Made by a program: the position numbers and the translations under genes. Below, piece after piece: positions 25,101 through 33,996 of a stretch of DNA of 64,000 nucleotides. Location of the stretch: contig NZ_BMEY01000010.1 in assembly GCF_014637405.1 (NCBI RefSeq), positions 1 through 64,000 of the forward strand, read 5' to 3'. The notes below the pieces were generated by a model that was given only the letters and a program-made list of their open reading frames with translations, was not told the DNA's origin and made no database searches. This stretch comes from Ornithinibacillus halotolerans (GTDB taxonomy: Bacteria; Bacillota; Bacilli; Bacillales; Amphibacillaceae). The first letter of the stretch is position 1; each line of letters opens with the position of its first letter.

Positions 25101-25253
25101 TTATTTTTTGTCTTTTCTCATGATGAGTATCGACAACATTCCTAATCCGAATCCGACCGCGCCCCCAGCTTCTATATTATTCATAAATAAGCCTACACCA
25201 AAACCAGTAAATAAAAATCCTAAAAAAGCTATGCCACTTTTCACATTGTTCAT
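25101..25253 (-). CDS. Small hydrophobic protein, 50 residues
   Basis: The minus-strand frame begins MNNVKSGIAFLGFLF and ends in the basic tail MRKDKK. It has two hydrophobic Gly-rich segments (about 7-24 and 30-45). The ATG at 25253 has GGGGG eight bases upstream, and the gene is followed by the hairpin at 25038-25084. The glycine-rich segments and the charged end look like a genuine small membrane protein. I do not recognise a family. Confidence 0.7.
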   Translation of the reverse strand: MNNVKSGIAFLGFLFTGFGVGLFMNNIEAGGAVGFGLGMLSILIMRKDKK

Positions 25254-25311
25254 GATGAAAACCCCCAATGTTCCGTATCATAAACAGTATATTCGTGAAA
25301 TGGGTGTTTGG

Positions 25312-26013
25312 TTAATTTTTTACAAAGTCTACTAGTAAATAGTCAGAATAACTAACATGTAGTTCTTGTGGTACTCGTATATAGAAAAAATGGGAACCCG
25401 AATAACTGTATCCCTCTCCAACCTTATTATCTAGAAATTGGCTTATTGTAAACTCCGGTTCAGTTAAAGCCAATCTTACTTCTCGCTCATTCGCTGGTCC
25501 TTGTAATAATAAAACATCAGTATTTAAATCGGCAGTCATATCAGGTTGATATTCACTTATATCGATCATTACTGCCCCAACTTCCATTACTGCATAATCC
25601 TTAATAAAATTTACTTCTATTTTATCTTGAAGATCTTTTGTTCTTTCTATTAATACAATCCCATCAAAATTAACAGCATCAAGGAATAAGGAGTCTCTTG
25701 AATAAGTAAAACTCCATGTCTCATCTACATTATCTTGATATATATCAGTAAACCCTCCATCTAATAATTCTGTATACTGACTTTGAGATAAAATATAGAA
25801 GTCATCAAATTCACTATTGTTAGGTTGCTTTGCATTTGTTGTTGGTAGTAATGGAGCAAAAGCAATCCCAATAATAAGAATTAAAATATATCCAATAAAA
25901 ATCCATCTCGACTTTTGATAAGTTAAAGGTTTCTTCGTCGTACGATTGTTGAATACTACTAATCCAACGATGATTATAATCATTAACAATAATGGGAGAA
26001 CTATAGGTGTCAT
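25312..26013 (-). CDS. Membrane-anchored protein of a GntR-controlled ABC locus
   Basis: This 233-residue protein has two N-terminal membrane segments (about 3-20 and 36-54) and an extracellular domain of about 175 residues. It resembles no family that I can name. It is the last gene of the GntR-ATPase-permease operon, and its start overlaps the permease stop (ATGA). The arrangement recalls the ytr operon of B. subtilis, where extra membrane proteins accompany the ABC pair. A role as an accessory or sensing subunit is inference. Confidence 0.65.
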   Translation of the reverse strand: MTPIVLPLLLMIIIIVGLVVFNNRTTKKPLTYQKSRWIFIGYILILIIGIAFAPLLPTTNAKQPNNSEFDDFYILSQSQYTELLDGGFTDIYQDNVDETWSFTYSRDSLFLDAVNFDGIVLIERTKDLQDKIEVNFIKDYAVMEVGAVMIDISEYQPDMTADLNTDVLLLQGPANEREVRLALTEPEFTISQFLDNKVGEGYSYSGSHFFYIRVPQELHVSYSDYLLVDFVKN

Positions 26014-26756
26014 CTTCTAACCTCCATTCGATTGGTTAGTAATGCAGCTAGACCAAATCCAAGTAAGATCGTCATAATAGTTTTTACAACAAATATAGTA
26101 AAAACTTGTTCCGTAAAGTAAAATTCAAAGATACGTTGTAAAGTAGATTCATTACTAGTTCTAATAAAATCTAATCCAAACACGAAAACTGGGAGTATGA
26201 ATATGAGCAACTTATTCAATTGAAACAGCATTCCAACTACATACCCTGCTGCACCTGCTAGTAAGACGATTAAAATAGTCGCAAGAACACCAATTAGATA
26301 ATCTGCCATATTAACTTCCTGGTTTACCGTTAGAAATGTCTCTAGATCATTAACAAAAAAAACTAGAATATAAATAACTCCTCTTGATAGAAAAGCAGTT
26401 ATTGCACCAATAACACAAGCAGTTATTAAGAAAAGGATATTTGATAGATTATAAGATAACCGATTCGATATAAAGGTAAAGTCATCTTCACGATACGATT
26501 TTGTAGTTACAATGATCGCATTCGTAAAAGCCCAAATCATGGTAAATGCGATGACAACATTAGCTGTATAAGAGGTAACATTTATAAAAAAGAAGCCATT
26601 ACTAAACCCACTAGAACTTGCACCTAACATAGAAATTAATATTCCAAATACTTGGATAACCATTAATGCCAAGAAGACACCAATAAATGATTTCATCTTG
26701 TATCGATATTGTTTAATCACAATATTAGACAGATTCACGTTTGCTAAAGACATCAT
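26010..26756 (-). CDS. ABC transporter permease-like membrane protein
   Basis: This 248-residue protein has six to seven membrane segments and no soluble domain. It overlaps the ATPase gene by 32 bases, with its own GGGGGAA upstream. The sequence is not a standard ABC-2 permease, but its position between the ATPase and the accessory protein defines it as the membrane partner. The start is one of two adjacent ATGs. Confidence 0.75.
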   Translation of the reverse strand: MMSLANVNLSNIVIKQYRYKMKSFIGVFLALMVIQVFGILISMLGASSSGFSNGFFFINVTSYTANVVIAFTMIWAFTNAIIVTTKSYREDDFTFISNRLSYNLSNILFLITACVIGAITAFLSRGVIYILVFFVNDLETFLTVNQEVNMADYLIGVLATILIVLLAGAAGYVVGMLFQLNKLLIFILPVFVFGLDFIRTSNESTLQRIFEFYFTEQVFTIFVVKTIMTILLGFGLAALLTNRMEVRR

Positions 26757-27630
26757 CGATTCCCCCTTTCGATTGGCTCGTCAAATAGACACATAAATCA
26801 CTCGGTTTTACCGAAGAAACAGTAATTCCTAACCGCTTCACACTCTCGTGAGGAAAATTGTTACGAACTATGACAGAACATGTTTCACTATTAATTTCTT
26901 CTTTATAAATAACTTCTTTGTTATCCAGATACTGCATGACTAGCGCAGTCCTTCCACTTATCTTTACGGCATATTCTTTAAGCTCTTCAATTGATAAATG
27001 CAGTAACGTTTTCCCATCGTGTATTAATAACACATCTTCTAGCAAATCCTCTACCTCATCTAAATGATGGCTTGAAATGATTATTGTTCGTGGACTTTGA
27101 ATATAGTCCTTAAGCAATGCACGATAAAAGTCTTTCCGAACAGCCGCATCCATTCCTGTTGTTGGTTCATCAAAAATAGTCAGAGCACATTTTGAAGCAA
27201 GCCCAATAATCATGTTGTACGTACTCTTTTTTCCTTTAGAGAGGCTTTGGTGAGACTGATTTGGATTAAATTCAAAGTAATTTAATAATCCTTCCGCAAG
27301 ATCATGGTCCCAATTAGGATAAAATGTTTTTGCCTCATCTAATAGTTCTTTTATTGTTAGGGCACTAGTAAAATCCATCATGTCATCTACAAAAATAGAA
27401 TTTGCAGATACAATAAGGTTATTAAATGGTTGGCGATTAAACACCTTTACTTCACCGGACGTTGCTTTCCAAAAACCTGCAATAATTTTAAGTAGTGTGG
27501 TCTTTCCTGCCCCATTTCGACCAATTAATCCAGTTATTGTATTTTCTTTAATAAATACAGAGAGATGATCAAGAGCATTTGCTCCACCATAATTTTTTAC
27601 AAGGTCCTTACACTCAATTACGTTCACCAC
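26725..27630 (-). CDS. ABC transporter ATP-binding protein (YtrB-like)
   Basis: This 301-residue ATPase has Walker A GRNGAGKTT (about 38-46), Walker B LTIFDEPTTGMD and switch SSHHLDE. The signature is LSKGKK (about 132-137), as in YtrB/YxlF-type ATPases. A C-terminal extension of about 90 residues follows. The start is a GTG that shares one base with the GntR stop codon, giving tight coupling. B. subtilis ytr operons respond to cell-wall antibiotics. Whether this locus does so is unknown. Confidence 0.88.
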   Translation of the reverse strand: MVNVIECKDLVKNYGGANALDHLSVFIKENTITGLIGRNGAGKTTLLKIIAGFWKATSGEVKVFNRQPFNNLIVSANSIFVDDMMDFTSALTIKELLDEAKTFYPNWDHDLAEGLLNYFEFNPNQSHQSLSKGKKSTYNMIIGLASKCALTIFDEPTTGMDAAVRKDFYRALLKDYIQSPRTIIISSHHLDEVEDLLEDVLLIHDGKTLLHLSIEELKEYAVKISGRTALVMQYLDNKEVIYKEEINSETCSVIVRNNFPHESVKRLGITVSSVKPSDLCVYLTSQSKGGIDDVFSKRESV

Positions 27631-28010
27631 TATTCCCCCTTGTTCGTTTTAATTAATTGCAGAAGCATTTCTACAAGTTCTTCATCATTGACCTGCAAAC
27701 GAGCTGCCTCTAGAACTGCTTCTTCTAAAAGTCCCTTCAATTTTTGGTTTTTCCTTTTTTCTAAAATAATTGCCATTGCATCTTGTGAAACAAACTTTCC
27801 AAGTCCTCTTTTGTTATACAAAACATTTTCTTCATAAAGTAAGTTCAAACCTTTAGCAGCTGTTGCTGGATTAATTGTGAACATATCAGCAAGTTTATAC
27901 TGAGAATATACTTTATCGTCTACTTTCAGTTGACCTTCTAAAATCTCATTTTCGATCCATTCAGCAATTTGTATATAGATTGGAACCGTACTGTTTGTAT
28001 CTAGAACCAT
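27630..28010 (-). CDS. GntR family regulator, YtrA subfamily
   Basis: The protein has 126 residues from the ATG at 28010, which has AGGAGG nine bases upstream. Upstream in-frame codons lack such a site. A winged helix (about 10-75: PIYIQIAEWIENEILEGQL, YKLADMFTINPATAAKGLNLL) is followed by a short helical dimerisation tail, the size typical of YtrA-type repressors. It is the first gene of the operon, and a palindrome overlaps its own -10 element, so it most likely represses itself and the ABC genes. Confidence 0.9.
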   Translation of the reverse strand: MVLDTNSTVPIYIQIAEWIENEILEGQLKVDDKVYSQYKLADMFTINPATAAKGLNLLYEENVLYNKRGLGKFVSQDAMAIILEKRKNQKLKGLLEEAVLEAARLQVNDEELVEMLLQLIKTNKGE

Positions 28011-28032
28011 ATAGGGTCCTCCTAACCAACAT

Positions 28033-28082
28033 AGTGCATTAGTGTTGTAATGTAGTATATATAATATTATTAATGATTGCAA
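28033..28082 (-). promoter_or_regulatory. Promoter of the GntR-ABC operon with overlapping operator
   Basis: On the minus strand TTGCAA (28082-28077) is followed after 17 bases by TATACT (28059-28054). The dyad AGTGCATTA-6-TAATGTAGT (28033-28056, seven of nine pairs) covers the -10 edge and start region, where a YtrA-type repressor would block transcription. Confidence 0.75.
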
Positions 28083-28125
28083 GCGTTTATTCCAAATTAA
28101 TACCGTCGTATTACTTTTTACTAAC

Positions 28126-28158
28126 AAAAAAAAGAGAGATTTCATATCTCCCTTTTTT
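28126..28158 (-). terminator. Terminator of the GNAT cluster
   Basis: On the minus strand AAAGGGAGAT and ATCTCTCTTT form a stem followed by eight T residues. It overlaps the stop codon of the upstream acetyltransferase gene. Confidence 0.8.
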
Positions 28159-28957
28159 CAACCCATATTGATTTAGTATAAGCAAGCTTTAAACCCATTC
28201 TCTCCATATTATTTGAACTTGTACTTGCAAACTTTGCTTGTCCAACAATTAAATTAGCCCCTTTATCTTTTGCATCCTTCACTCTTTCTTGTAATAGTGC
28301 TTGATGCACCCCATTATTCCTATGTTCAGGTAATGTAGCTGATGCAGCCAAAGTTGCGACACCATTAGCAACGAACAAAACCCCAATTCCTACTGGTTTT
28401 TCATTCATTAATGCTATATAAAAGTCCCAAGCATCAAGTGAATGTAGAATTTTATTATTTTGTGCAATACCTGCTTTAATTATATTTGGAAGTCCAAATC
28501 CTCTTGCATATATTTCTGCAAATAAATCAAATTCATCTTCCGCTAATTTCCTGATGATAATAGAGGAATTCTTGTCGTAATGGATATCTTTATCTATGCC
28601 ATATAAAACACTATGAAATTTATGTTGATAGAGTCCTTTCGTTGCTAATAATTCCATTAGTTTTGAATTAGTAGATGCAGGTGTTAGTTCAAACTGAATT
28701 GGAATGCCTCTTTCTTTATAGTAAGTTAAAATATCATCTACTTCTGCCATATCATTAGAAGTAATCCCTCTAACGGTATTAAAAGAAGGTCCGGGTATTC
28801 CTTTAATAGTAAATGCAGTAGCATTACCAAATTGTACGATTTCAGCATCTAATGGATTTCCTGGTATTTCCTTTATCGCAGTTAATCTTGATTGAAGTGC
28901 CTCAATTTCAGATTCTTCTATTTTTCTAGCTAATTCACTTGTTAAAACATGAATCAT
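28142..28957 (-). CDS. GNAT family N-acetyltransferase (two-lobed)
   Basis: This 271-residue protein has an N-terminal half without a clear motif and a C-terminal GNAT fold at about 130-270. The acetyl-CoA segment is ATLPEHRNNGVHQALLQ, and SNNMERMGLKLAY comes near the end. It is the third in a run of three acetyltransferase genes on the same strand, 17 bases after the previous one. The substrate is unknown. Confidence 0.78.
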   Translation of the reverse strand: MIHVLTSELARKIEESEIEALQSRLTAIKEIPGNPLDAEIVQFGNATAFTIKGIPGPSFNTVRGITSNDMAEVDDILTYYKERGIPIQFELTPASTNSKLMELLATKGLYQHKFHSVLYGIDKDIHYDKNSSIIIRKLAEDEFDLFAEIYARGFGLPNIIKAGIAQNNKILHSLDAWDFYIALMNEKPVGIGVLFVANGVATLAASATLPEHRNNGVHQALLQERVKDAKDKGANLIVGQAKFASTSSNNMERMGLKLAYTKSIWVEKREI

Positions 28958-28974
28958 TTAGGCATTTCTCCTCT

Positions 28975-29481
28975 CTAATCAACGCCAACAATTTTACTTC
29001 TGCGTTCTAATAATACAACATCTCTCCAAGTACCATTTAATTTTCCAATCCGTTTTCTACTTCCGATTACTTCAAAGTCAAACCTTTTATGTAATTTAAT
29101 ACTTGCCACATTTTCCGGAAATATCAATGCCTCCAATGTCCAGAATCCATGTACTTCACTCGCTTCAATAAGTTTATTTAATAAGATAGATCCTACTCCC
29201 ATTCCTGCTGCCTTTTTTGAAACATAAATACTAACCTCAGCAACCCCACGATAGGCATCTTTACGAGGTGATTGACTAAGAGCCACCCATCCTACTATTC
29301 TGTCACCTCGTCTAGCAATAAATCTGCAATTAGTTAAGTGCCCCTTGTCCCACTCACTCCATGCCGGAGGAACAGTATCAAAAGTTGCGTTACCAGTCTG
29401 TATGCCCTCCAAGTAAATTTCTCTGACAGACTGCCAGTCTTCTTTTTTCATTCTCTCTATCAAAATTTGTTGTTTATCCAT
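28975..29481 (-). CDS. GNAT acetyltransferase, phosphinothricin acetyltransferase-like
   Basis: The protein has 168 residues from the ATG at 29481, with AGGGAGAAG upstream. The frame is open 57 bases further but that stretch overlaps the neighbour's coding end. It has IYLEGIQTGNATFDT, GWVALSQ and VSIYVSKKAAGMGVGSILL, the usual features of the Pat/Bar/YwnH group that acetylates amino-group toxins such as phosphinothricin or methionine sulfone. Middle gene of three GNATs. The substrate is inferred from the family. Confidence 0.85.
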   Translation of the reverse strand: MDKQQILIERMKKEDWQSVREIYLEGIQTGNATFDTVPPAWSEWDKGHLTNCRFIARRGDRIVGWVALSQSPRKDAYRGVAEVSIYVSKKAAGMGVGSILLNKLIEASEVHGFWTLEALIFPENVASIKLHKRFDFEVIGSRKRIGKLNGTWRDVVLLERRSKIVGVD

Positions 29482-29500
29482 ATGTTCTTCTCCCTGTTGT

Positions 29501-30001
29501 TTAAAGATATATCCAAAATCTTCTTTTAACTGTACCATCAGAATCCGTCTCTGAATGTGCTTCTACACCTCCATTATTAATAATTACTTTCGCTGATCCA
29601 ATGTTATCTTGATCACAAGTAATTAATACTTCTTTCATTCCCAAATCTCTGCACTTTTCTAAACCAAGTTTTAAAGCTAATGTAGCATAGCCCTTCTTTC
29701 GTTCAGTAGGGCGTACACTGTAACCTATATTGCCACCAATACGATATAAAAAATCATTTAACTCATGTCTAATATCTATCATTCCAAGTATTCTGTTATC
29801 ATCATTTACTAGAAAATAACTAGAGAACGGCAACCATTTTCCATCACCTTTTTTACGTTTATCTAATTCTGCAATAAATTCACTATATGATTGATAACCT
29901 TCTAGATTAAGACTACTAGGTATAAGTCGGTTTTGTCCCCACTCATCGATATATGTACAGTGCTCTTGCTCCCATTCAATTGATGGTTCGACGAGACGCA
30001 T
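29501..30001 (-). CDS. GNAT family N-acetyltransferase
   Basis: The protein has 166 residues from the ATG at 30001, which has GGGGGA five to six bases upstream. The 51-base upstream extension lacks support. It has IGYSVRPTERKKGYATLALKL as the acetyl-CoA binding region (given here in one 21-residue span about 94-114, conserved core RPTERKKGYAT) and ITCDQDNIGSAKVI. It resembles the YjaB/MSMEG-like predicted acetyltransferases that use small molecules. First gene of the three-GNAT group. Confidence 0.82.
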   Translation of the reverse strand: MRLVEPSIEWEQEHCTYIDEWGQNRLIPSSLNLEGYQSYSEFIAELDKRKKGDGKWLPFSSYFLVNDDNRILGMIDIRHELNDFLYRIGGNIGYSVRPTERKKGYATLALKLGLEKCRDLGMKEVLITCDQDNIGSAKVIINNGGVEAHSETDSDGTVKRRFWIYL

Positions 30002-30079
30002 TTTTATTCCCCCTTTATAAAAAAACGAATTGATTATTCTTATCATAATCAATTCGTCGGCTAATTAAAATATGAAAAT

Positions 30080-31090
30080 TTATTTTTTTCTCGCTCTTAT
30101 GAACCCTTCTACCGAATCCCAAATCAATCCTACTATTAAAAGGATAACAATGATTCGAGTCGAGTTTTCCCAAATGGTTTCTACTGTGTTGTATCCTTTA
30201 GTACCTTCTTCCACTACCCCCGCTTGAACAAGCCCACTCATAAAGGTAGGATTCCAGAAGTTATCTCCAGTAATCAAGTAGGAAACCACTACTATTCCTA
30301 TTAGATTAATAAGAACAGTATATCCCATTAGTTTCATCGTCCATTTCCCAGTGATGAGCTTCAAGCATTCTTTTACTATAAATATAGCAAACAATAACAA
30401 GACAAAAGGCATATATTGTGAAAAAGTATCCTCATTTAAGAATGGTACAACTTCCTTAAACTCCCCATCAAAAACATACACACCAAGGAAATCACTCGAA
30501 AATGCAAACCATACCATGACAATTACATAGAAAATGATGGCAACGATCGGCTCCGAACGTTTTATTCTCCTTTTCGGATCTGGAACTACAGATAACATGG
30601 ATGGGTGCCATGTTTTTTCTAATCCTAAATCCTTAGTCTTTACTCCACCATAATACTCCGTAATTGCAAATACTAATGTAACCCATCCAACTGCCTGTGG
30701 TATTGAAGTAACAAGGGCAACTATGAACCCAACAAAATGATCTAATATTTCAACTGGATTAACGATTGACTGAATAACAAACACAATCCCTAATCCTGCA
30801 CCCATCGATATTAACACGATTTTTAACACAATCAAAAACGTATCGTATAGCTCAGGTCCAATAAGGTATTTTTTTGTGCCTCGATATTTTTGGGCCATTT
30901 CTTTCGGACTTCCTAATTCTAACAGGACTTCCTCCACATCATTCTGTTTAATTTCGCCATTTCCCACCCGTTCTTCCAGCATATCCTCAATTAAACCACG
31001 GAGTTCAATTGCAATATCTTCCCGCTGAGATTGAGGTAGCTTTTGTGTCACTGCGTAAATATACCGATCAACCATCTCCAATATTCTCAT
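30080..31090 (-). CDS. HAAS-domain membrane protein paired with PadR
   Basis: This 336-residue protein starts with a HAAS/DUF1700-type helical domain (about 1-75; RYIYAVTQKLPQSQREDIAIEL, here cited in part, and EVLLELGSPKEMAQKY) followed by six membrane segments. Genes of this kind follow PadR-family regulators in many Firmicutes, and here the start overlaps the PadR gene by 23 bases. The HAAS domain is thought to act in signalling or membrane stress. The exact function is unknown. A second, shorter member is encoded at 48315-48947. Confidence 0.82.
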   Translation of the reverse strand: MRILEMVDRYIYAVTQKLPQSQREDIAIELRGLIEDMLEERVGNGEIKQNDVEEVLLELGSPKEMAQKYRGTKKYLIGPELYDTFLIVLKIVLISMGAGLGIVFVIQSIVNPVEILDHFVGFIVALVTSIPQAVGWVTLVFAITEYYGGVKTKDLGLEKTWHPSMLSVVPDPKRRIKRSEPIVAIIFYVIVMVWFAFSSDFLGVYVFDGEFKEVVPFLNEDTFSQYMPFVLLLFAIFIVKECLKLITGKWTMKLMGYTVLINLIGIVVVSYLITGDNFWNPTFMSGLVQAGVVEEGTKGYNTVETIWENSTRIIVILLIVGLIWDSVEGFIRARKK

Positions 31091-31427
31091 CTCCTCTTGT
31101 ATTAATTAAATCATCCATGCTTTTCACGATACTTTCCCATTCTCTGCATAATTGATCGTAAACTCTTTTCCCCATTTCACTTAACACGTAATATTTTCTG
31201 GGCCTTGTTTCATTTGTATCCCAACTACTATCTAGAAGTCCTTGCTTTTCTAACCTTCTAAGTAATGGATACAATGTTCCTGGCTCAACAGGTACCCCTT
31301 TCTCATCTAACATCGTTACAAGGGAATACCCATATTGAGGGCTAAAAAGCTGGCTTAATACACCAATTGTGATTGTTCCTCTTCGTAATTCTAGCATTAA
31401 CTTATCAATATGCTCTTGTTCGTTCAT
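31068..31427 (-). CDS. PadR family transcriptional regulator
   Basis: This 119-residue protein is a winged helix of the PadR type (LRRGTITIGVLSQL, YGYSLV, EPGTLYPLLRRLEKQGLL, RPRKYYVLSEMG) with one C-terminal helix. It should repress its own operon with the HAAS membrane protein downstream. A perfect dyad (ATAGTGT-7-ACACTAT) lies exactly between the -35 and -10 of the promoter upstream. Confidence 0.93.
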   Translation of the reverse strand: MNEQEHIDKLMLELRRGTITIGVLSQLFSPQYGYSLVTMLDEKGVPVEPGTLYPLLRRLEKQGLLDSSWDTNETRPRKYYVLSEMGKRVYDQLCREWESIVKSMDDLINTRGDENIGDG

Positions 31428-31447
31428 TGATATCAGCTCCTATGGAT

Positions 31448-31476
31448 ATTATAGTGTATGCCACACACTATTGTAA
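31448..31476 (-). promoter_or_regulatory. PadR-HAAS promoter with operator between -35 and -10
   Basis: On the minus strand TTACAA (31476-31471) is followed after 17 bases by TATAAT (31453-31448). The perfect dyad ATAGTGT-7-ACACTAT (31451-31471) fills the spacer. Confidence 0.82.
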
Positions 31477-31544
31477 AGTGCATATTAATATATTTTTATA
31501 AATAATATTGATTGTTAGGAGAGGGGATTCTTTAGTCATGTGGA

Positions 31545-31960
31545 CTTTATTATTGCTATGAAGGGGATTTATTACTTTTGTCTTTTCTATTTTTCTCTTC
31601 ATGACTCGAATGAAAGGGGATTCTTACTTTATTCTCTTCCTTTTCTCCCTTCATGACACCATTGAAGAGGAGTTCTAACCTACGTCTCATTCGTTTTCCC
31701 CTTCATACCCCCAATGAAGAGGACTTCTAACCTACGCCTTTTTCGTTTTCCCCTTCATAACACCAATGAAGAGGACTTCTACCCTATTACAATTCCGTTT
31801 TCTCCTTCATCACTTAAATGAAAGGGATTCTCACCCTAATTCTCTACCTTTTTCCTCTTCATTACGCAAATGAACAGCATCTCTCTCCATTCTCCAACTT
31901 GTTTTCCTCTTCATAAACTCCTCTCACCCATTGACAAATTAATTAGAATTCGATTACATA
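31545..31960. repeat. Tandem array, unit exactly 52 bp, eight copies
   Basis: CTTCAT recurs at 31597, 31649, 31701, 31753, 31805, 31857 and 31909, each step exactly 52 bp. A degenerate first unit at 31545 is in register through ATGAAGGGGA at 31558. Each unit has CTTCAT, seven bases, then ATGAAG or ATGAAA, the same geometry as the array at 14887-15300. The sequence between dyads differs from that array and drifts strongly among units. The plus strand is pyrimidine-rich. It lies in a divergent gap between the PadR promoter and yqxD, and overlaps a possible yqxD -35 (TTGACA at 31931). Confidence 0.95.
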
Positions 31961-31990
31961 GAAGTACGACATAAGAAACGGAGAATTTTC

Positions 31991-32437
31991 ATGAAGATAT
32001 ATGTGGATGCAGATGCTAGTCCCGTTAAAGAAGTTGTAATAGCAGTTGCCAAAAAGTATGATATTCCTGTTGTTTTAGTGAAAAGTATTAGTCACTTCTC
32101 TCACGATAAAGAAGTAAGTGGGGTTGAAACGATATATGTAGATACTGGGGCAGATGCAGCGGATTACCGAATCATGCAACTTGCTAGAAGAAGTGATTTA
32201 ATTATTACCCAAGATTATGGTCTTGCCTCACTTGGCTTAGGAAAAGGATGCCTCGTCTTGCACCATAAAGGGTTTGCTTATACAAATAAAAATATCGATC
32301 AGCTATTACAAACCCGTCACCTTAGTGCCAAGGCAAGAAGAAGTGGTCAAAAAACGAAGGGACCGAAGCCTTATACAGATGAAGATAGAAATAAATTTAA
32401 ACTACTATTAGAAAAAACAATTCTAGAGCACATGTAA
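31991..32437 (+). CDS. yqxD: YaiI/YqxD family protein (DUF188)
   Basis: The 148-residue protein has the family N terminus [12 protein letters not shown] and the core [25 protein letters not shown], conserved here as YRIMQLA and TQDYGLA. The fold resembles PIN-type nucleases with several conserved Asp residues, but no activity is established. A basic [11 protein letters not shown] segment near the end matches other members. It is monocistronic, with a promoter probably next to the 52-bp array. Confidence 0.9.
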   Translation: MKIYVDADASPVKEVVIAVAKKYDIPVVLVKSISHFSHDKEVSGVETIYVDTGADAADYRIMQLARRSDLIITQDYGLASLGLGKGCLVLHHKGFAYTNKNIDQLLQTRHLSAKARRSGQKTKGPKPYTDEDRNKFKLLLEKTILEHM

Positions 32438-32438
32438 A

Positions 32439-32467
32439 AAGGGAGCTATCATGTAGACTGCTCCCTT
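32439..32467. terminator. Probable bidirectional terminator
   Basis: AAGGGAGC and GCTCCCTT form an 8-bp stem with a 13-base loop between two convergent genes. The T run on the plus strand is poor, but A residues precede it, giving a T run on the minus strand. Confidence 0.6.
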
Positions 32468-32473
32468 GCATCA

Positions 32474-33886
32474 TTATTCCTTCCTAATATTAAAGTTAAC
32501 TTGTAAAATCGGCCAGTTTTGTGGAAATGGATTACCTAATACCCAGTAACTGACTCCCCTTAAGCCGTATTCTTTTACCGTATCGTATTTTACTTGAACA
32601 CTTCTTGCATCCTCAAACCAAACTTCATGCTCCTGCCCACTATTATCTATATACCGGTAATAAGGAGATTGATATGTTTCATCATAAGAAATATTGACAT
32701 TGTTCTGAGCTGCTAAGGTCACGGCTTCTTTCGGACTCACCGTTTTTGCAAATGTCCCCTGTACCCAAGGTATTTTCCAATCACGTCCATAAAGTGGCAT
32801 CCCCATCATGATCTTATTTCTAGGAATTGCTGTAATTGCGTAATCTAAAATATCTCTTACTTTATTTATTGGAGCAATTGCCCAAGGCTCTCCACCAGCC
32901 CATCCCCACTCATAAGTCATTAAAATAACAAAATCACATAACTCGCCATGCACTTCATAATCATGTGCTTCATATAATAAACCTGTTTGATCCTCCGATT
33001 CTTTTGGAGCCAAGGCCGTTGATACGGTTAGCCCTTGAGGTTTTAAACGATTAACTACTTTTCTAAGAAAATTATTATAGTTTTCCCGGTCTTCAGGATA
33101 GAGATACTCAAAGTCTATGTTTAATCCAGAATACCCTTTAGAATATATCTTTTTAAGTACATTTTCTATTAGTCTATTTTGCATACTTTCATTTCTTAAT
33201 AGTGCAGCACCTAAATCTGAATCAAATCTATTTCCCGAGTAGTTAGTTAAAACAAGTAGCGAGGATACTTCGTTTAAGTTCGCTACTTCCAGAAGAACAT
33301 TCTCATTTAGTTCGGTTAAACTACCATCCGCACGGTAGCTATACATAAAAGGGGAAAGATATGTAAAGTATCTACCTAAAGCAAGAACTTCTTGCCTACC
33401 TTCTTCAGTTGTTTGGGTAGTATAAGCATTCACATCGATTGTTGTACTTGGAGTTCTTGGGATTCTGAGTGGCTGTCCAGGATAGATAAGAGAGGGACTT
33501 TCCAATTGATTTGCTTGCAAAATCTCATTGATGGTTACATTATAACGTTGAGCAATCATCCATAAGTACTCACCCATTTGAATGGTATGAATCCGATATG
33601 GTAATGCAATTAGCTCTCCTGTGAAAATCAAATTTGGATTAGAGAGATTATTAAATTGTTGTAATTCCTGTATACTAACATTCAATTTAGAAGCGACTTT
33701 CCATAAATTATCGCCAGGCTGAACAACATATTCAACATTAGGATCAGGGATAACAAGTGACTGACCAACAACTAGAACATTTGGGTTATCCAATTGATTC
33801 AAATAAACGATTTGATTTACATTAGATTGATACAATTCTGCGACTTGCCATAATGTTTCCCCTTGACTGACAACATGAATTTGCAT
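32474..33886 (-). CDS. LysM-GH18 glycosidase of the YaaH/SleL spore-cortex family
   Basis: The protein has 470 residues from the ATG at 33886, with GGGGGAG upstream. Three LysM domains (about 1-48, 50-97, 99-145; each with a GETLW, GDNLW or GEYLW motif) are followed by a GH18 domain (about 165-465) that keeps the catalytic GLNIDFEYL (Asp/Glu near 256-258). SleL and YaaH are N-acetylglucosaminidases or epimerases that degrade cortex muropeptides during spore germination, and commonly have two LysM domains. The protein has no signal peptide, as is usual for proteins targeted to the spore from the mother cell. It supports an endospore-forming host. Confidence 0.9.
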   Translation of the reverse strand: MQIHVVSQGETLWQVAELYQSNVNQIVYLNQLDNPNVLVVGQSLVIPDPNVEYVVQPGDNLWKVASKLNVSIQELQQFNNLSNPNLIFTGELIALPYRIHTIQMGEYLWMIAQRYNVTINEILQANQLESPSLIYPGQPLRIPRTPSTTIDVNAYTTQTTEEGRQEVLALGRYFTYLSPFMYSYRADGSLTELNENVLLEVANLNEVSSLLVLTNYSGNRFDSDLGAALLRNESMQNRLIENVLKKIYSKGYSGLNIDFEYLYPEDRENYNNFLRKVVNRLKPQGLTVSTALAPKESEDQTGLLYEAHDYEVHGELCDFVILMTYEWGWAGGEPWAIAPINKVRDILDYAITAIPRNKIMMGMPLYGRDWKIPWVQGTFAKTVSPKEAVTLAAQNNVNISYDETYQSPYYRYIDNSGQEHEVWFEDARSVQVKYDTVKEYGLRGVSYWVLGNPFPQNWPILQVNFNIRKE

Positions 33887-33996
33887 ATAAACTCCCCCAA
33901 TACGAATGATATCTATTCTCAAACATATTCTAGCTATGGCTGTCCTAGTATCGAAATGGGGGAATTTGTATATTTTTATTCTTCATATCTTATACA

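Noticed and set aside
25066-25335. Plus-strand frame of 89 codons after the AI-2E transporter gene
   Set aside because: Its first codons lie inside the terminator, and it is antisense to a better-supported 50-codon gene on the minus strand.
32474-33886. GH18 protein as a secreted chitinase
   Set aside because: There is no signal peptide or chitin-binding domain. The LysM-GH18 order matches spore cortex enzymes of the YaaH/SleL group.
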